Part shown: piece by piece, positions 8,258 through 21,727 of the stretch
Layout of the letters: every line of letters begins with the position of its first letter
Numbering within the stretch: position 1 is the stretch's first letter
Origin: CAYVLA01 sp964549615 [NCBI: uncultured Thermococci archaeon]
GTDB taxonomy: Archaea > CAYQAE01 > CAYVLA01
Length of the DNA stretch: 64,000 nt
Assembly (NCBI GenBank): GCA_964549615.1
Contig: CAZJVP010000011.1
Coordinates: 1-64,000 of the forward strand
Direction of reading: 5' to 3'
Made by a program: the position numbers and the translations under genes
The notes under the pieces: generated by a model
Databases searched by the model: none
What the model saw: only the letters and a program-made list of their open reading frames with translations
What the model was told of the DNA's origin: nothing

Positions 8258-9313
8258 TCATCTCATTATCCTTAGGAGCGCAAGCGGCAGGTTGCGATAG
8301 GTGGAGAGGCTCTCGTACTTGCCGTGGCCCAGCCTAGCGAGGCTCCTGCAAACCTCATCCCCCTTCCTTATGCGCCCCACCCTGATCACGTTGAGCCGCC
8401 TGAAGGCTGGGGCAAATTCCCGCGGATCGCCGCCTTGGTTGTAGTCGCCGTCGGTCACGAGGACCGCCCACTTGTCCGGCCGCCGGATCTTGGCCATCTC
8501 CTCGTAGGCTTTCCGCAGGGCGGCCTCGATGTTGGTGTAGCCTGACGGCTTGAGACCGAAGATGGTGTCGATCATCTCCTCGATCGGCACCGTCTTGCTG
8601 AAGGGCTTGAGCACGGTTGGGTCACTTTCGAACAGAACAACGGAGTAGTCATCGTACTTCATGCTGTATGCCAGAACCGCTATCGTCACCGCGGCGATGG
8701 CGAGTTTCTCCCTGTACATCGATCCCGATACGTCAAGTATGAGCATGCCTGCCTTCTTCCTCTCAAGCCTCTCCTGTGCAACGATTTCCCTAGCGCCCAG
8801 GGCCCCATACTCAAGCAGGTTCTCTATGGTCTGTTCGAGATCGAACTCCTCCATCCCGGGCGCATACTCCGCAGTCCTTACGAGGTCCTTCCTGACGCCG
8901 CGCCCAGCGACCCTGAGGGCGGATCGCAGTATGACCTTGCAGGCCATCGATAGGAAGAAGCGCCTATACGACTGGGGCAGCTTGTCCCTGAGCATGTAGT
9001 AGAGTTCCAGAAGCTCCCAATCCTCTCTGTCGGATTTCCCCACGATGAACTCGGATGACATCTCATTGTGCTCGAGCACATCCGCGACGGCGTACCTGTT
9101 GCGCCTGGCCAGACCCAGGAGCGCGGGGAGGTTGTCGGCCTGGATCGCCAGATCAGCGAGCTGGGATATCTTGTTCCTATCAAGCCCCTTGGTCTTCTGG
9201 TAGACATCGTGTGCGTCCGTTGCGTGCACGATCTCCTCTTGGAGGATCTGGTCCCGGTCCATTCGACCGAACCTTACGGCGGCCTCATCGGGGGATATCT
9301 CCCCCTCGATCAC
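8258..9313 (-). CDS. VWA-domain protein partnered with MoxR-type ATPase
   Basis: 351 residues. The C-terminal half is a von Willebrand A domain with a MIDAS metal site (DVSGSM) and TDGDYNQGG further on. The N-terminal half is a helical region typical of the CoxE/YehP-like partners of MoxR ATPases. The GTG start at 9313 overlaps the stop of the ATPase gene by 4 bases (GTGA), a sign of translational coupling. The frame is open much further upstream, but that part is the ATPase gene in another frame. MoxR-VWA pairs are thought to act as chaperones for cofactor insertion or complex assembly; the client here is unknown. Confidence 0.85.
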   Translation of the reverse strand: MIEGEISPDEAAVRFGRMDRDQILQEEIVHATDAHDVYQKTKGLDRNKISQLADLAIQADNLPALLGLARRNRYAVADVLEHNEMSSEFIVGKSDREDWELLELYYMLRDKLPQSYRRFFLSMACKVILRSALRVAGRGVRKDLVRTAEYAPGMEEFDLEQTIENLLEYGALGAREIVAQERLERKKAGMLILDVSGSMYREKLAIAAVTIAVLAYSMKYDDYSVVLFESDPTVLKPFSKTVPIEEMIDTIFGLKPSGYTNIEAALRKAYEEMAKIRRPDKWAVLVTDGDYNQGGDPREFAPAFRRLNVIRVGRIRKGDEVCRSLARLGHGKYESLSTYRNLPLALLRIMR

Positions 9314-10161
9314 CGAAAACCCGGGGAAAGGACCTCTTTCACGCAATCCTCTATGACCTCGGAAACCGTCCTCCCGCAGCCGTCCATGAGTTCGATCTTG
9401 GTCGCGAGGGCCATGACCGACGCCAAGACCCAGTTTTCCGGCGTCGGTGGAAAGCTTGCCATGATGCTCGCGATGTCGATCGCACCCCGGACGGATGAAC
9501 CCCTCCTGATGTCCGGATGATCTCTCGTCTTCCTCGCTATCTTGACCGAGGTCGCTATCTGCCTTGGATCGGGGTTCTCCGACCAGATCGAGGCTATCTT
9601 CATTTCCTCCTCCTCGCTCTGGTAGTCGAGCCATATCCAGACGAAACGGTCGCGGAGGGCTTCGCTGAGGGCGGTCGTGCCGACGTACTCCGAAGGGTTC
9701 TGCGTCGCGATAACCATGAAGCCGTCGTTGGCCGTGACCGTTCCCAGCTTGGGGACGATTATCTGGTGCTCGTCCATGGCCGTGAGCAGCACGTTCTGGG
9801 TGGTTTCCATAAGCCTGTTTATCTCGTTGATGAGGAGCACCCCGCCGGCCTTCATGGCCCGGATTAGCGGCCCCTCGATGAAGGAGTTCCACGTATAGCC
9901 CTCCTTCATGACCATGGGCGGGTCAAAATATCCCACGAGCTTGTGCTCGGTGAACCTTTCGTCCCCGTCCACCCGCATGAACTCCTGGTCAAAGTAGGCC
10001 GCGATGCTCTTGGCCATGATGGTCTTTCCCGTGCCGATGTTGCCCTCGATCATGAGGTTGCGCTTTGCTAGCTTGGCCGCCAAAGCCTTCCGCAGCTCAT
10101 CGGTCCGGCCCACAATCTGGTACCGTTCCTGTATCTGTCGAACCATCTCGTCGATCTTCAA
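9310..10161 (-). CDS. MoxR-family AAA+ ATPase
   Basis: 283 residues. Walker A GNIGTGKT at about 40-47, Walker B-type VLLINEINRL near 113, sensor-1 region MVIATQNPSEYVG, and arginine-finger region LRDRFVWIWLDY. This order is standard for the MoxR branch of AAA+ proteins. It is third in the minus-strand operon DUF504-NOG1-MoxR-VWA, 25 nt after NOG1 and overlapping the VWA gene. Presumed to remodel a partner together with the VWA protein in the cytosol. Confidence 0.9.
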   Translation of the reverse strand: MKIDEMVRQIQERYQIVGRTDELRKALAAKLAKRNLMIEGNIGTGKTIMAKSIAAYFDQEFMRVDGDERFTEHKLVGYFDPPMVMKEGYTWNSFIEGPLIRAMKAGGVLLINEINRLMETTQNVLLTAMDEHQIIVPKLGTVTANDGFMVIATQNPSEYVGTTALSEALRDRFVWIWLDYQSEEEEMKIASIWSENPDPRQIATSVKIARKTRDHPDIRRGSSVRGAIDIASIMASFPPTPENWVLASVMALATKIELMDGCGRTVSEVIEDCVKEVLSPGFR

Positions 10162-10186
10162 GAGGTCCCGCCCTGCCTTCCAGCGT

Positions 10187-11218
10187 TCAAACCTTGATCT
10201 TTTCCGCAGTTTCTATTAAATATGACGAGATCGCCTCGCGAAGCTCCTGGATGCCTTGCTCGCGGCTAGCGCTCAGCTCGACCACGGGTGACATTCCGCT
10301 GAGGGCTCGCCTCGCCGCATCCACCTCCTGTGGGCTTGCGATGTCGACCTTGTTGATGGCGACCACGATCGCAGCCGAGAACATCTGCTTGGTCTGCCGC
10401 AACAGGGCGACTTGTTCGTCGAGGAGAAAGCCGCAGGTCGTGGTGGGATCCACCATGAACACCACTACGTCCGCCAGATGCTTGATGGCCTCGATCGCCT
10501 TCAGTTCTATGGGGTTCTTCTTCTCCATGGGACGGTCAAGCAGCCCGGGCGTGTCTATCACTTGGACCTCCCTCCAGCGCCACTCGTAGTATCCGAGCTG
10601 AATGGCCTTCGTGGTGAAGGGGAAAGGCCTAATCTCTGGCGCCGAGCCCGTTAGCGCCTTCAACAGGGTAGTTTTCCCGACGTTCGGGTATCCAGCAACG
10701 ACGACCGTTGGGATGCCGAACTTGATGGACGGGATCTCCTTCAATCTCGGCGCGAGCTCGGCTAAGTAGCTCAGATATGGGGCAAGGGATCTTGCCCTTG
10801 CAGACATCCTGCCGTAGGCCATCTTCCTGATCGACTGCATCGCAGCTGGGCTTCGGGCCCTGAGGATCTTGGAGGTAGCCCTGGAGGCAAGCGCTTCTAT
10901 CTCCGCCCGGACGCGGCCTATCTGGATCCGTGCCTCCTCAAGATCTTCCCCACCTAGGATGCTGAGGAGTTCTTGATAGAAAGGTTCAAGCTTCGACCGC
11001 GGAGGGATCGACTGCTCGATCTTAGACAGCGACCGATTCAGGTGCTTCGCTGCGCCCCTCAGCCTGGCCGTCTCCTTGATTCTCGCCTTCGCGATGGGCT
11101 TGAGCCCGGAGACGTCCACCTTCTCGGCCGCCTCGGACCCTAGCAGGAACGATCTCTCGATCAGCTCCTCGATGTTGACGAGGTCTATCCTAAACGTGAC
11201 GGGCGCTTCACCGCTCAC
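10187..11218 (-). CDS. NOG1-family GTPase
   Basis: 343 residues. N-terminal ~170 residues are helical, as in NOG1 proteins, followed by a G domain: G1 GYPNVGKTTL (~176-185), G3 DTPG, G4 NKVD and a G5-like SAS. NOG1 relatives work in large-subunit ribosome assembly in eukaryotes; archaeal homologues are presumed to do the same. The GTG at 11218 is the first start inside the upstream DUF504 gene, overlapping its end by 11 nt. The frame runs further upstream but there it is antisense-like filler within DUF504. Confidence 0.88.
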   Translation of the reverse strand: MSGEAPVTFRIDLVNIEELIERSFLLGSEAAEKVDVSGLKPIAKARIKETARLRGAAKHLNRSLSKIEQSIPPRSKLEPFYQELLSILGGEDLEEARIQIGRVRAEIEALASRATSKILRARSPAAMQSIRKMAYGRMSARARSLAPYLSYLAELAPRLKEIPSIKFGIPTVVVAGYPNVGKTTLLKALTGSAPEIRPFPFTTKAIQLGYYEWRWREVQVIDTPGLLDRPMEKKNPIELKAIEAIKHLADVVVFMVDPTTTCGFLLDEQVALLRQTKQMFSAAIVVAINKVDIASPQEVDAARRALSGMSPVVELSASREQGIQELREAISSYLIETAEKIKV

Positions 11219-11474
11219 GCGACCACCGCACCCTGCCGTCGGAGGACCTGACCTCTCTGACCCTGTGGAACGGTATGTGTGAGATCTCGTCGCCCTTTCT
11301 GATGGTGATCGTTCCACCGCCGATCTCCAGGACGTCCTTTCCTTTGAACGATTTGAGCCTGGCAACGGTTGCCCCGTGGAGGTCTTTGGCACGATCTAGG
11401 TAAGATATGGTCGCGTTCTCGAAATCTTCACGGGGATCCCACTTCAGCTTTGAAAGAAGATGCCTCAGGGCCAT
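11208..11474 (-). CDS. DUF504/UPF0248 family protein
   Basis: 88 residues. The family's landmarks are present: LLSKLKWDPRE near the start, YLDRA, an IGGGTITIRKGDEI strand pair and IPFHRVREVR. Members are small archaeal proteins, proposed RNA-binding by sequence pattern but not characterised. First gene of the operon with NOG1, MoxR and VWA. An AT-rich element sits 26-37 nt upstream of the ATG, consistent with a leaderless message. Confidence 0.85.
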   Translation of the reverse strand: MALRHLLSKLKWDPREDFENATISYLDRAKDLHGATVARLKSFKGKDVLEIGGGTITIRKGDEISHIPFHRVREVRSSDGRVRWSRER

Positions 11475-11499
11475 CGTCCATCTTCCCCACGCTCGCGAG

Positions 11500-11511
11500 A
11501 AATAAGTTTTC
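11500..11511 (-). promoter_or_regulatory. TATA box of the DUF504-NOG1-MoxR-VWA operon
   Basis: On the minus strand aaaacttattt lies about 30 nt before the ATG at 11474, the spacing expected of a leaderless archaeal promoter. Confidence 0.5.
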
Positions 11512-11620
11512 TCGAAGCGGCAAGCGCGTCACAAGGCTCTCAGGGTCACATCGGGCGGGCTGCCAGACGCAGCCATTTCGGCTGGACGATTCGCCGCTCC
11601 CGTCTGGAAGTAGTGGGAAC

Positions 11621-11632
11621 AAAACATATAAC
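11621..11632 (+). promoter_or_regulatory. TATA box of the M24 peptidase gene
   Basis: aaaacatataac is centred ~29 nt before the ATG at 11656. Confidence 0.55.
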
Positions 11633-11655
11633 GCGCAGTCGCAAGCGCGCCTCGG

Positions 11656-12702
11656 ATGACGGCATGGAAAGCCTTCAGACAGAGGACTCGTAAGGTCGCA
11701 GAGGAGGGGCCCTTCCTGGTGGCGGGCAAGAAGAATATGCTCTACCTCTCCGGCACAGACGCTGCGACCTTCATGCTCGTTCCCTCGGACGGCGACCCCA
11801 TTCTCCTCGTTCCCAGGTTGGAGGGGGACAGGGCGAGATCCGAGTCCTGGGTGGGCGACGTGAGGGAGTACGAGGCCGGCCCCGTTCCTCTGAGAAAGGG
11901 CGAGAAGTGCATCTTCCTCCCCCCCGTAGATGCCCTGACAAACGCACTCGACGAGTTAGGGATAACGACGCTTCGATTTGATTCCCTCGATGAAAAGACC
12001 TTCTTACGGCTTTCTCGCTACTGTCCCACCCGGTCACCCCTGTTGGAAGGGATGAGGATGGTCAAGTCCACGGAGGAGATCGCGATCATATCTCGGGCCT
12101 GCAAGCTCGCGGGCGAAGCCTACCTTGATGTCTCCTCGGAGCTTGAGGGAAACCCCACGGAGCTTGAGGTGGCGGCAAGGATCCACTCTGCCATGGCCGC
12201 TAGGGGCGCAACCTGCGCGTTCGAGCCAATCGTGGCCTTCGGGGCAAGGTCCGCCTTTCCGCACTCGACGCCAGGCAGAAAGAGGCTCTCCTCGTCGTCG
12301 CCGGTGATGGTCGATATGGGCGCCAGGGTCGAGGGATACTGCAGCGACATCACGCGGACCGTCGTGAGGGCGCCAGGTCCGGCCGAGCGAACTCTGGAGG
12401 TCGTGAGGTCGACGCTCCGCGACGTCGTGGACCATCTGGAGCCCGGGATGCCGGTTTCGCAGGCCGACCTTCTTGCGAGGAGGTTCATGGGAAGATATGC
12501 CGCCTTCTTCACACACCGCCTAGGCCACGGGATCGGCCTTGACGTGCACGAGCCCCCATCCCTCTGCCCAAGCAGCCAGGAGGTGCTGAGGGACGGGATG
12601 GTATTCACCGTCGAGCCGGGCCTGTACTACCCGAACAGGTACGGGGTGAGATGGGAAGAGGATGTGGTCTGCTGGAAAGGAAGGTTCAGGATCCTCGGAT
12701 AG
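11656..12702 (+). CDS. M24-family metallopeptidase (Xaa-Pro dipeptidase-like)
   Basis: 348 residues. Creatinase-like N-terminal domain (~1-125) followed by the pita-bread catalytic domain. All five metal ligands can be placed: Asp in VDMGA (~217), Asp in CSDITRT, His in GHGIGLDVHE (~290), Glu in EPGLYYP (~319) and Glu in RWEEDVV. It should release N-terminal residues before proline from short peptides. Monocistronic, leaderless by promoter spacing, diverging from the DUF504 operon. Confidence 0.9.
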   Translation: MTAWKAFRQRTRKVAEEGPFLVAGKKNMLYLSGTDAATFMLVPSDGDPILLVPRLEGDRARSESWVGDVREYEAGPVPLRKGEKCIFLPPVDALTNALDELGITTLRFDSLDEKTFLRLSRYCPTRSPLLEGMRMVKSTEEIAIISRACKLAGEAYLDVSSELEGNPTELEVAARIHSAMAARGATCAFEPIVAFGARSAFPHSTPGRKRLSSSSPVMVDMGARVEGYCSDITRTVVRAPGPAERTLEVVRSTLRDVVDHLEPGMPVSQADLLARRFMGRYAAFFTHRLGHGIGLDVHEPPSLCPSSQEVLRDGMVFTVEPGLYYPNRYGVRWEEDVVCWKGRFRILG

Positions 12703-12704
12703 AG

Positions 12705-12757
12705 CATTATATAGAAAACTCCGTCTCTACATAGCAAGAAGTAAAATTTATAAACGC
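12705..12757 (+). promoter_or_regulatory. Two TATA-like boxes upstream of tRNA-Lys and rpoB
   Basis: attatatag (about 12707-12716) and aaaatttataaacg (about 12743-12756) are strong boxes. The second would start a transcript near 12780, about 90 nt before tRNA-Lys and 185 nt before rpoB. The tRNA may therefore be cotranscribed with the polymerase operon. I see no gene in the ~90-nt leader. Confidence 0.5.
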
Positions 12758-12871
12758 GGTTCCGGAGGTGTCGACGGTCTTCTCCGAGGGAACTCTGCTT
12801 GCCCGGCCGCTTCTCCTCTAGCTTGGACGAGATTAACTCGGCATGCTCTTGCTCCCTTGGGCCTGGCCTCC

Positions 12872-12945
12872 GGGCCCGTAGCTCAGTCTGGCAGAGCACT
12901 GGCCTTTTAAGCCAGGTGTCCGGGGTTCGATTCCCCGCGGGCCCG
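12872..12945 (+). tRNA. tRNA-Lys (TTT)
   Basis: Complete cloverleaf without intron. Acceptor GGGCCCG/CGGGCCC with discriminator G, D-arm GCTCAG...GAGC, anticodon arm CTGGC-CTTTTAA-GCCAG reading TTT, T-arm CGGGG-TTCGATT-CCCCG. No encoded CCA. It lies 21 nt upstream of rpoB. Confidence 0.96.
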
Positions 12946-12966
12946 CTTGGCTAGGGGGTTTGTATC

Positions 12967-15900
12967 ATGGTGGGACCTAGATGGCCATTGATGAAGGCCT
13001 TCTTCGAAGAGAAAGGCCTCGTTAGACAGCACTTGGATTCCTACAACTACTTCGTTAGCGTCGGAATCCAAGAGGTCATTGATGAGATCGGCGAGATAAG
13101 CTTGGACGTTGAGGATTATCGCGTCAAGCTCGGGAGGGTTACCATCCGGGCACCGTCGATCAAGGAGGCGGACGGCGCGCGCAGGGCGATCACGCCCATG
13201 GAAGCGCGCCTCAGGAGCCTCACCTATTCAGCCCCGATCTACCTTCACATGACCCTCATGAACGCCGACCTTGAGGTCGAGAGCGAAGAGGTCTACGTCG
13301 GCGAACTTCCCGTGATGCTCAAGTCCGATCTCTGCGCGCTGCACGGCATGTCCGAGGATGAGCTCGTGCAGGCGGGCGAGGACCCCGCGGACCCTGGCGG
13401 ATACTTCATCATCAACGGGACCGAGAGGGTCATCGTCTCGATAGAGGAGCTCGCCGAGGACCGGATGATAACCGAGAGGGATGAGAGGACGCAGTCGCAG
13501 AGGACGCGTCTTTTTTCGACCCGCCACGGTTACCGGGCCAAGATAATGGTCGAGAGGAAAAGGGACGGGGCATTGAGGGTCTCGTTTCCCAGGGTTCCGG
13601 GGTATGTCCCGCTCGTGGTTCTGATGCGGGCCCTAGGGATGGAGATGGACCGGGACATCGCGGACGCGGTCTCCAAGGACCCGGACATTCTGAACGAGCT
13701 GTACCCGAACCTGGAGGATGCTAGGGAGATTTCGACCCAGCAGGAGGCACTGGACTTCATCGGCAGAAGGGTGGCGGCGGGCCAGGTTCTTGAGCGCAGG
13801 ATCGAGAGGGCCGAGCAGGTCATCGATCGCTCGCTCCTGCCGCATCTTGGAAATGAGCCGGCGGACAGGATGAAGAAGGCCTATTACCTCGGGAGGATGG
13901 CGGAGAGAACCATAGAGCTTGCGCTGGGAAAGAGGGACGAGGACGACAAGGATCACTATGGCAACAAGCGGCTTAGCTTGGCCGGCGACTTGTTAAAGAA
14001 CCTATTCAGGGTCTCCTTCACGGCGCTGGGCAAAGACATAAAGTACCAGCTCGAGAGGAGCATCAGCAGGGGGAAGAGGCTGAAGATCGGCATTGCGGTG
14101 CGAGCAGACCAGCTCTCGGAGAAGATGAAGCACGCCCTCGCCACAGGGAACTGGCCCGGAGGAAGGACTGGCGTCAGCCAGCTCCTTGCTCGCGAGAACT
14201 TCACGACCGCTTTGTCGCATCTTCGAAGGGTCATCTCCACGCTCAGCAGGTCCCAGTCGCACTTTGAGGCAAGGGACCTCCATGCAACGCATTACGGGCG
14301 TCTCTGTCCGTCTGAGACGCCGGAAGGGCCCAACTGCGGCCTCGTCAAGAACCTTTCGCTCATGGCGATAATCTCCACAAACGCCGATGTCGAGGTCGTG
14401 GAGAACACCCTCTATGACCTGGGCGTACGAAAGCTCGTTCCCGGCAAGAAGGAAGCGGGGGCGGCGGTCTACCTCAATGGCAGGCTGGTCGGCGTGGTCG
14501 ACGACGGCTCGGCCCTCACGGACAGGATCAGGAGCCTGCGAAGGAAGGGGATGATATCCGAGGAGGTAAATGTCAGGCTGATGAAGACCACGAATGAGGT
14601 GCTCGTCTACTGCGACGCGGGCAGGGTTAGGCGCCCGTTGATAGTCGTGGAGAACGGCGTTCCGCTGGTCACGGACGAGCACATACGCCAGATCCAGAGC
14701 GGGGAGATCAAGTGGAGCGACCTGATCGCCGAGGGCGTGATCGAGTACCTGGATGCTGAGGAGGAGGAGAACTGTCTCATCGCGATCAGTGAGGACCAGC
14801 TTGGCCCAGAGCACACCCACCTGGAGATCGACCCCTCTGCGACGTTGGGGATCTGTGCCTCACTCATCCCGTACCCGGAGCACAATGCATCCCCCAGGAA
14901 CACCTACGGGGCAGGGATGGCCAAGCAGGCGCTCGGATTCTACGCGTCAAACTACCAGCTCAGAATGGACACCAGGGCCCACCTTCTTCACTACCCGCAG
15001 AAGCCCATAGCTGAGACTGGGGTCATGGATGCGATAGGCCTCAACAGGCGGCCGTCCGGCCAGAACTTCGTCGTCGCCGTCGGCTGCTTCTACGGCTTCA
15101 ACATCGAGGATGCGTTGGTCATCAACCAGTCGTCAATCGAGCGGGGCCTCTCGAGGTCGACCTTCTTCAGGTCCTACGACGCGGAGGAGAAGAGGTACCC
15201 GGGAGGACAGGTGGACATCTTCGAGCTTCCGGAGGAGGAGGCTAGGGGCTTCAGGGGGGATGAGAAGTACAGGTGGTTGGACTCCGACGGAGTGATCTGG
15301 CCGGAGTCCCAGGTTCTCAGTGGGGATGTGCTGATAGGCAGGACGAGCCCCCCGAGGTTTCTGGAGGAGATGGACCGGTTCGGCACCAGGGTCGAGAGGA
15401 GGAGGGAGACCTCCGTCTATGTGAGGCACCGCGAGGAGGGGATAGCTGACGTCGTTATGCTCTCGGAGACCTCCGAAGGGAACAAGCTCTGCAAGGTCAA
15501 GGTCCGCGACTTGAGATGCCCGGAGATCGGGGACAAGTTCGCCTCCCGGCACGGCCAGAAAGGCGTGATCGGCCTCATCGTTCCCCATGAGGACATGCCG
15601 TTCACTGAGGACGGCGTCGTGCCGGACCTGATCATTAATCCCCACGCGATTCCGGGAAGGAAGACCGTCGGCCAGATTCTTGAGACGCTGGCTGGAAAGG
15701 TAGGCGCTTTGCGCGGGGAGCCGGTCGACACCACGCCTTTCTTCGGCATGACCGAGGACGAGATCAGGAGCGCGCTCGAGGAGAGGTGTTTCGACTATGC
15801 CGGTAAAGAGGTCCTCTACGACGGAATCACGGGCGAGAAGATGCAGATGGACATGTTCATCGGCGTGACCTACTACTGGAAGTTGCACCACATGGTCTCC

Positions 15901-16266
15901 GACAAGATCCATGCCAGGTCCCGGGGTCCGATCCAGATGCTGACCCGCCAGCCCACCGAGGGGCGCGCCCGCGAAGGCGGCCTGCGGTTCGGCGAGATGG
16001 AGAGGGACTGCTTGGTCGGCCACGGGGCCGCGCTGCTGTTGAAGGAGAGGTTGCTCGATGAGTCCGACAAGTGCGTGGTGCTGGTTTGCACGACCTGCGG
16101 AAGCATAGGTGTCTACGATAGGATCACGGATACCCAGTACTGCCCGATGTGTGCGGAGGCAAGCCTCCTTGAAGAGGTGGAGATCTCCTACGCGTTCAAG
16201 CTACTCGTCGACGAGCTGAAATCCCTGGGCGTGAACCCGAGGTTCGGGCTGAAGGACAAGGCATAG
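12967..16266 (+). CDS. rpoB: DNA-directed RNA polymerase subunit B (single chain)
   Basis: 1099 residues, the unsplit form found in many TACK archaea. Contains [23 protein letters not shown] core ([15 protein letters not shown]), the active-site region [40 protein letters not shown] near the end, and a C-terminal zinc ribbon with CTTCG and YCPMC. Forms the second-largest catalytic subunit of the polymerase. The ATG is preceded by an AGGGGGT ribosome binding site. First gene of rpoB-rpoA1-rpoA2-rpl30e-nusA. Unlike in many archaea, rpoH is not directly upstream. Confidence 0.98.
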   Translation: MVGPRWPLMKAFFEEKGLVRQHLDSYNYFVSVGIQEVIDEIGEISLDVEDYRVKLGRVTIRAPSIKEADGARRAITPMEARLRSLTYSAPIYLHMTLMNADLEVESEEVYVGELPVMLKSDLCALHGMSEDELVQAGEDPADPGGYFIINGTERVIVSIEELAEDRMITERDERTQSQRTRLFSTRHGYRAKIMVERKRDGALRVSFPRVPGYVPLVVLMRALGMEMDRDIADAVSKDPDILNELYPNLEDAREISTQQEALDFIGRRVAAGQVLERRIERAEQVIDRSLLPHLGNEPADRMKKAYYLGRMAERTIELALGKRDEDDKDHYGNKRLSLAGDLLKNLFRVSFTALGKDIKYQLERSISRGKRLKIGIAVRADQLSEKMKHALATGNWPGGRTGVSQLLARENFTTALSHLRRVISTLSRSQSHFEARDLHATHYGRLCPSETPEGPNCGLVKNLSLMAIISTNADVEVVENTLYDLGVRKLVPGKKEAGAAVYLNGRLVGVVDDGSALTDRIRSLRRKGMISEEVNVRLMKTTNEVLVYCDAGRVRRPLIVVENGVPLVTDEHIRQIQSGEIKWSDLIAEGVIEYLDAEEEENCLIAISEDQLGPEHTHLEIDPSATLGICASLIPYPEHNASPRNTYGAGMAKQALGFYASNYQLRMDTRAHLLHYPQKPIAETGVMDAIGLNRRPSGQNFVVAVGCFYGFNIEDALVINQSSIERGLSRSTFFRSYDAEEKRYPGGQVDIFELPEEEARGFRGDEKYRWLDSDGVIWPESQVLSGDVLIGRTSPPRFLEEMDRFGTRVERRRETSVYVRHREEGIADVVMLSETSEGNKLCKVKVRDLRCPEIGDKFASRHGQKGVIGLIVPHEDMPFTEDGVVPDLIINPHAIPGRKTVGQILETLAGKVGALRGEPVDTTPFFGMTEDEIRSALEERCFDYAGKEVLYDGITGEKMQMDMFIGVTYYWKLHHMVSDKIHARSRGPIQMLTRQPTEGRAREGGLRFGEMERDCLVGHGAALLLKERLLDESDKCVVLVCTTCGSIGVYDRITDTQYCPMCAEASLLEEVEISYAFKLLVDELKSLGVNPRFGLKDKA

Positions 16267-16274
16267 GTGATGGC

Positions 16275-20053
<3,779 letters not shown>

Positions 20054-20056
20054 GGG

Positions 20057-20359
20057 TTGGACCTCGAGAAGGCACTTCGGCAGGCCATCGAGAGCGGCAA
20101 GGTCGAACTCGGGATGGACTCGACCATGAAGGCTGCCAAGACAGGCAGGGCTAGGTTGGTCATCGTCTCCAGCAGATTCCCGCCAGATGCGCGCCAGGAC
20201 CTTCAACGTTACGCGTCGATGTCCAAGGTGCCGGTCTTGGAGTTCAAGGGCGACAGCGCGGAGCTGGGCAGGGTGTGCAGGAAGCCCTTTCAGGTGGCGT
20301 CGCTCGCCGTCATAGATCCGGGGTCCTCCAACATCCTGTCCGCCGTCAAGGGTGGGTAG
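20057..20359 (+). CDS. rpl30e: Ribosomal protein L30e
   Basis: 100 residues, usual size for the L30e/L7Ae-like family. Contains KAAKTGRARLVIVSSRFPPD and the LGRVCRKPFQVASLAVID end typical of L30e. TTG start 3 nt after rpoA2. The position between rpoA2 and nusA is the standard archaeal arrangement. The 3' end overlaps the region just before nusA. Confidence 0.93.
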   Translation: MDLEKALRQAIESGKVELGMDSTMKAAKTGRARLVIVSSRFPPDARQDLQRYASMSKVPVLEFKGDSAELGRVCRKPFQVASLAVIDPGSSNILSAVKGG

Positions 20360-20360
20360 G

Positions 20361-20789
20361 TTGGGATTCAAACTCAGCGCTGAGCAGATCCAGTACATAG
20401 CCATGTTTGAGAACCTGACCGGCGCAACGGTCGTGGACTGCGTGGTGCCGGAGAAGGGCAACAGGGCGGTTTTCGTTGTGAAGAGGGGGGACATTAGCAT
20501 GGCCATCGGCCGCGGCGGGTTCAACGTAAAGAAGGCCAGCAGCTTGCTCCACCGGGACATAGAGGTGGTCGAGTACGTCGATGACCCGAAGGAGTTCATC
20601 AGCAAGATGGTTCTGCCCGCAAGGATTCAGGGAGTTCGGATCGTGGAGGGCAACGGCAAGAAAACCGCCTACGTCAGCGTCCACCCCCACGACAGGGGCA
20701 TCGCGATCGGGCGCGACGGGGCCACCATCCAGAAGGTAAAGTTGCTCTCAAAGCGGCACCACTCCATTGACGACGTCATCATCGTGTGA
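20361..20789 (+). CDS. nusA: NusA-like transcription factor
   Basis: 142 residues with two KH domains and no S1 domain, the normal short archaeal form. KH signatures AIGRGGFNVKKA and AIGRDGATIQKV are both clear. Presumed to bind nascent RNA in elongation or termination. I place the start at TTG 20361, directly behind GGTGGGTAGG; an in-frame GTG at 20352 inside the rpl30e end is the alternative. Last gene of the polymerase operon. Confidence 0.93.
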   Translation: MGFKLSAEQIQYIAMFENLTGATVVDCVVPEKGNRAVFVVKRGDISMAIGRGGFNVKKASSLLHRDIEVVEYVDDPKEFISKMVLPARIQGVRIVEGNGKKTAYVSVHPHDRGIAIGRDGATIQKVKLLSKRHHSIDDVIIV

Positions 20790-20872
20790 GCGTGGTTAGC
20801 CGGGACAAGGCGATCGTCGCCGCCGGCGTTACCGCCCCGCGGTTCCTCTGGTGGAGCGAGCGACGCAGCTAG

Positions 20873-20935
20873 GATAAAGTTATAAGTCTTCTTTAAGAGG
20901 AGACTCCACACAAGGTCCAGGTTGGGCAAGACCTT
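20873..20935 (+). promoter_or_regulatory. TATA box and leader hairpin of the aIF1A-rps12 operon
   Basis: ataaagttataag (~20874-20886) is a good TATA box. The predicted ~65-nt leader contains an inverted repeat AAGGTC (20912-20917) / GACCTT (20930-20935) with a 12-nt loop. Whether it regulates is unknown. Confidence 0.5.
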
Positions 20936-20974
20936 GGGTCCTTTGCTGATCTGGGCCGTTCTCGAGGCACGTCC

Positions 20975-21274
20975 TTGTCCGCGGATGAAGAGGAGCTAAA
21001 GGTAAGAATCCCGAAACGAAACGAGGTCATCGGGCTTGTCCAGCAGATGCTGGGCACCGGGAGGCTCCGCGTAAGGTGCATGGATGGTAACCTGCGGCTC
21101 TGCCGCATACCGGGCAGGATGCGCAAGAGGGTCTGGATCAGGGAGGGCGATGTGGTGTTGGTGGAGCTTGACGACGTCCAGAGCCATGCGAAGGGCGACA
21201 TCAGCTACCGCTACACCCAGGATCAGGTTCGCTGGCTGAAGCGCGAGAAATACCTGCCGGAGGTGCCAGTTTGA
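20975..21274 (+). CDS. eif1A: Translation initiation factor aIF-1A
   Basis: 99 residues, OB fold. Landmarks: [37 protein letters not shown] and [12 protein letters not shown]. Helps load initiator tRNA on the small subunit. TTG start; the end overlaps rps12 by 4 bases (TTGA). Heads aIF1A-rps12-rps7-EF-2, replacing nothing obvious; the polymerase and translation genes are in separate transcription units divided by a TATA box. Confidence 0.9.
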   Translation: MSADEEELKVRIPKRNEVIGLVQQMLGTGRLRVRCMDGNLRLCRIPGRMRKRVWIREGDVVLVELDDVQSHAKGDISYRYTQDQVRWLKREKYLPEVPV

Positions 21275-21708
21275 GCAAGGGGGGAAGGGGAATCTACGCA
21301 TCGCGGAAGCTCAAAAAGGATAGGTCGAGATTCCGCTGGAGAGACCGCTACTACATGAGGAGGGTGCTCAGGCTCGATGAGAAGGCCGACCCGCTGGAGG
21401 GTGCGCCGCAGGCGAGGGGCATAGTCCTGTTCAGGGACAAGGTCGAGGCCAAGCAGCCCAACTCAGCCTGGAGAAAGGTCGTTAGGGTACAGTTGATCAA
21501 GAACGGCAGGCAGGTCACCGCCTTCTGTCCGGGCGATGGCGCGCAGAAGTACGTGGATGAGCACGACGAGGTCATCATCGAGGGGATCGGAGGCTCAAGA
21601 GGGGGCTCCTACGGGGATCTTCCCGGGGTGCGCTGGAAGGTGGTCAAGGTCAACGGCGTCTCCCTGAACGAGCTTGTGAGGGGACGGAAGGAGAAGCCGG
21701 TGCGGTAG
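21271..21708 (+). CDS. rps12: Ribosomal protein S12 (S23e)
   Basis: 145 residues. Contains the decoding-centre loop [15 protein letters not shown] and a [15 protein letters not shown] end typical of uS12. TTG start overlapping the aIF1A stop. Confidence 0.96.
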   Translation: MSKGGRGIYASRKLKKDRSRFRWRDRYYMRRVLRLDEKADPLEGAPQARGIVLFRDKVEAKQPNSAWRKVVRVQLIKNGRQVTAFCPGDGAQKYVDEHDEVIIEGIGGSRGGSYGDLPGVRWKVVKVNGVSLNELVRGRKEKPVR

Positions 21709-21727
21709 CGGGTCTCGGGTTGATTCC

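Noticed and set aside
9314-9892. Long N-terminal extension of the VWA reading frame (544 residues in all)
   Set aside because: It lies entirely within the MoxR ATPase gene in another frame on the same strand, is low-complexity (Arg/His/Gly), and the GTG at 9313 overlaps the ATPase stop as expected.
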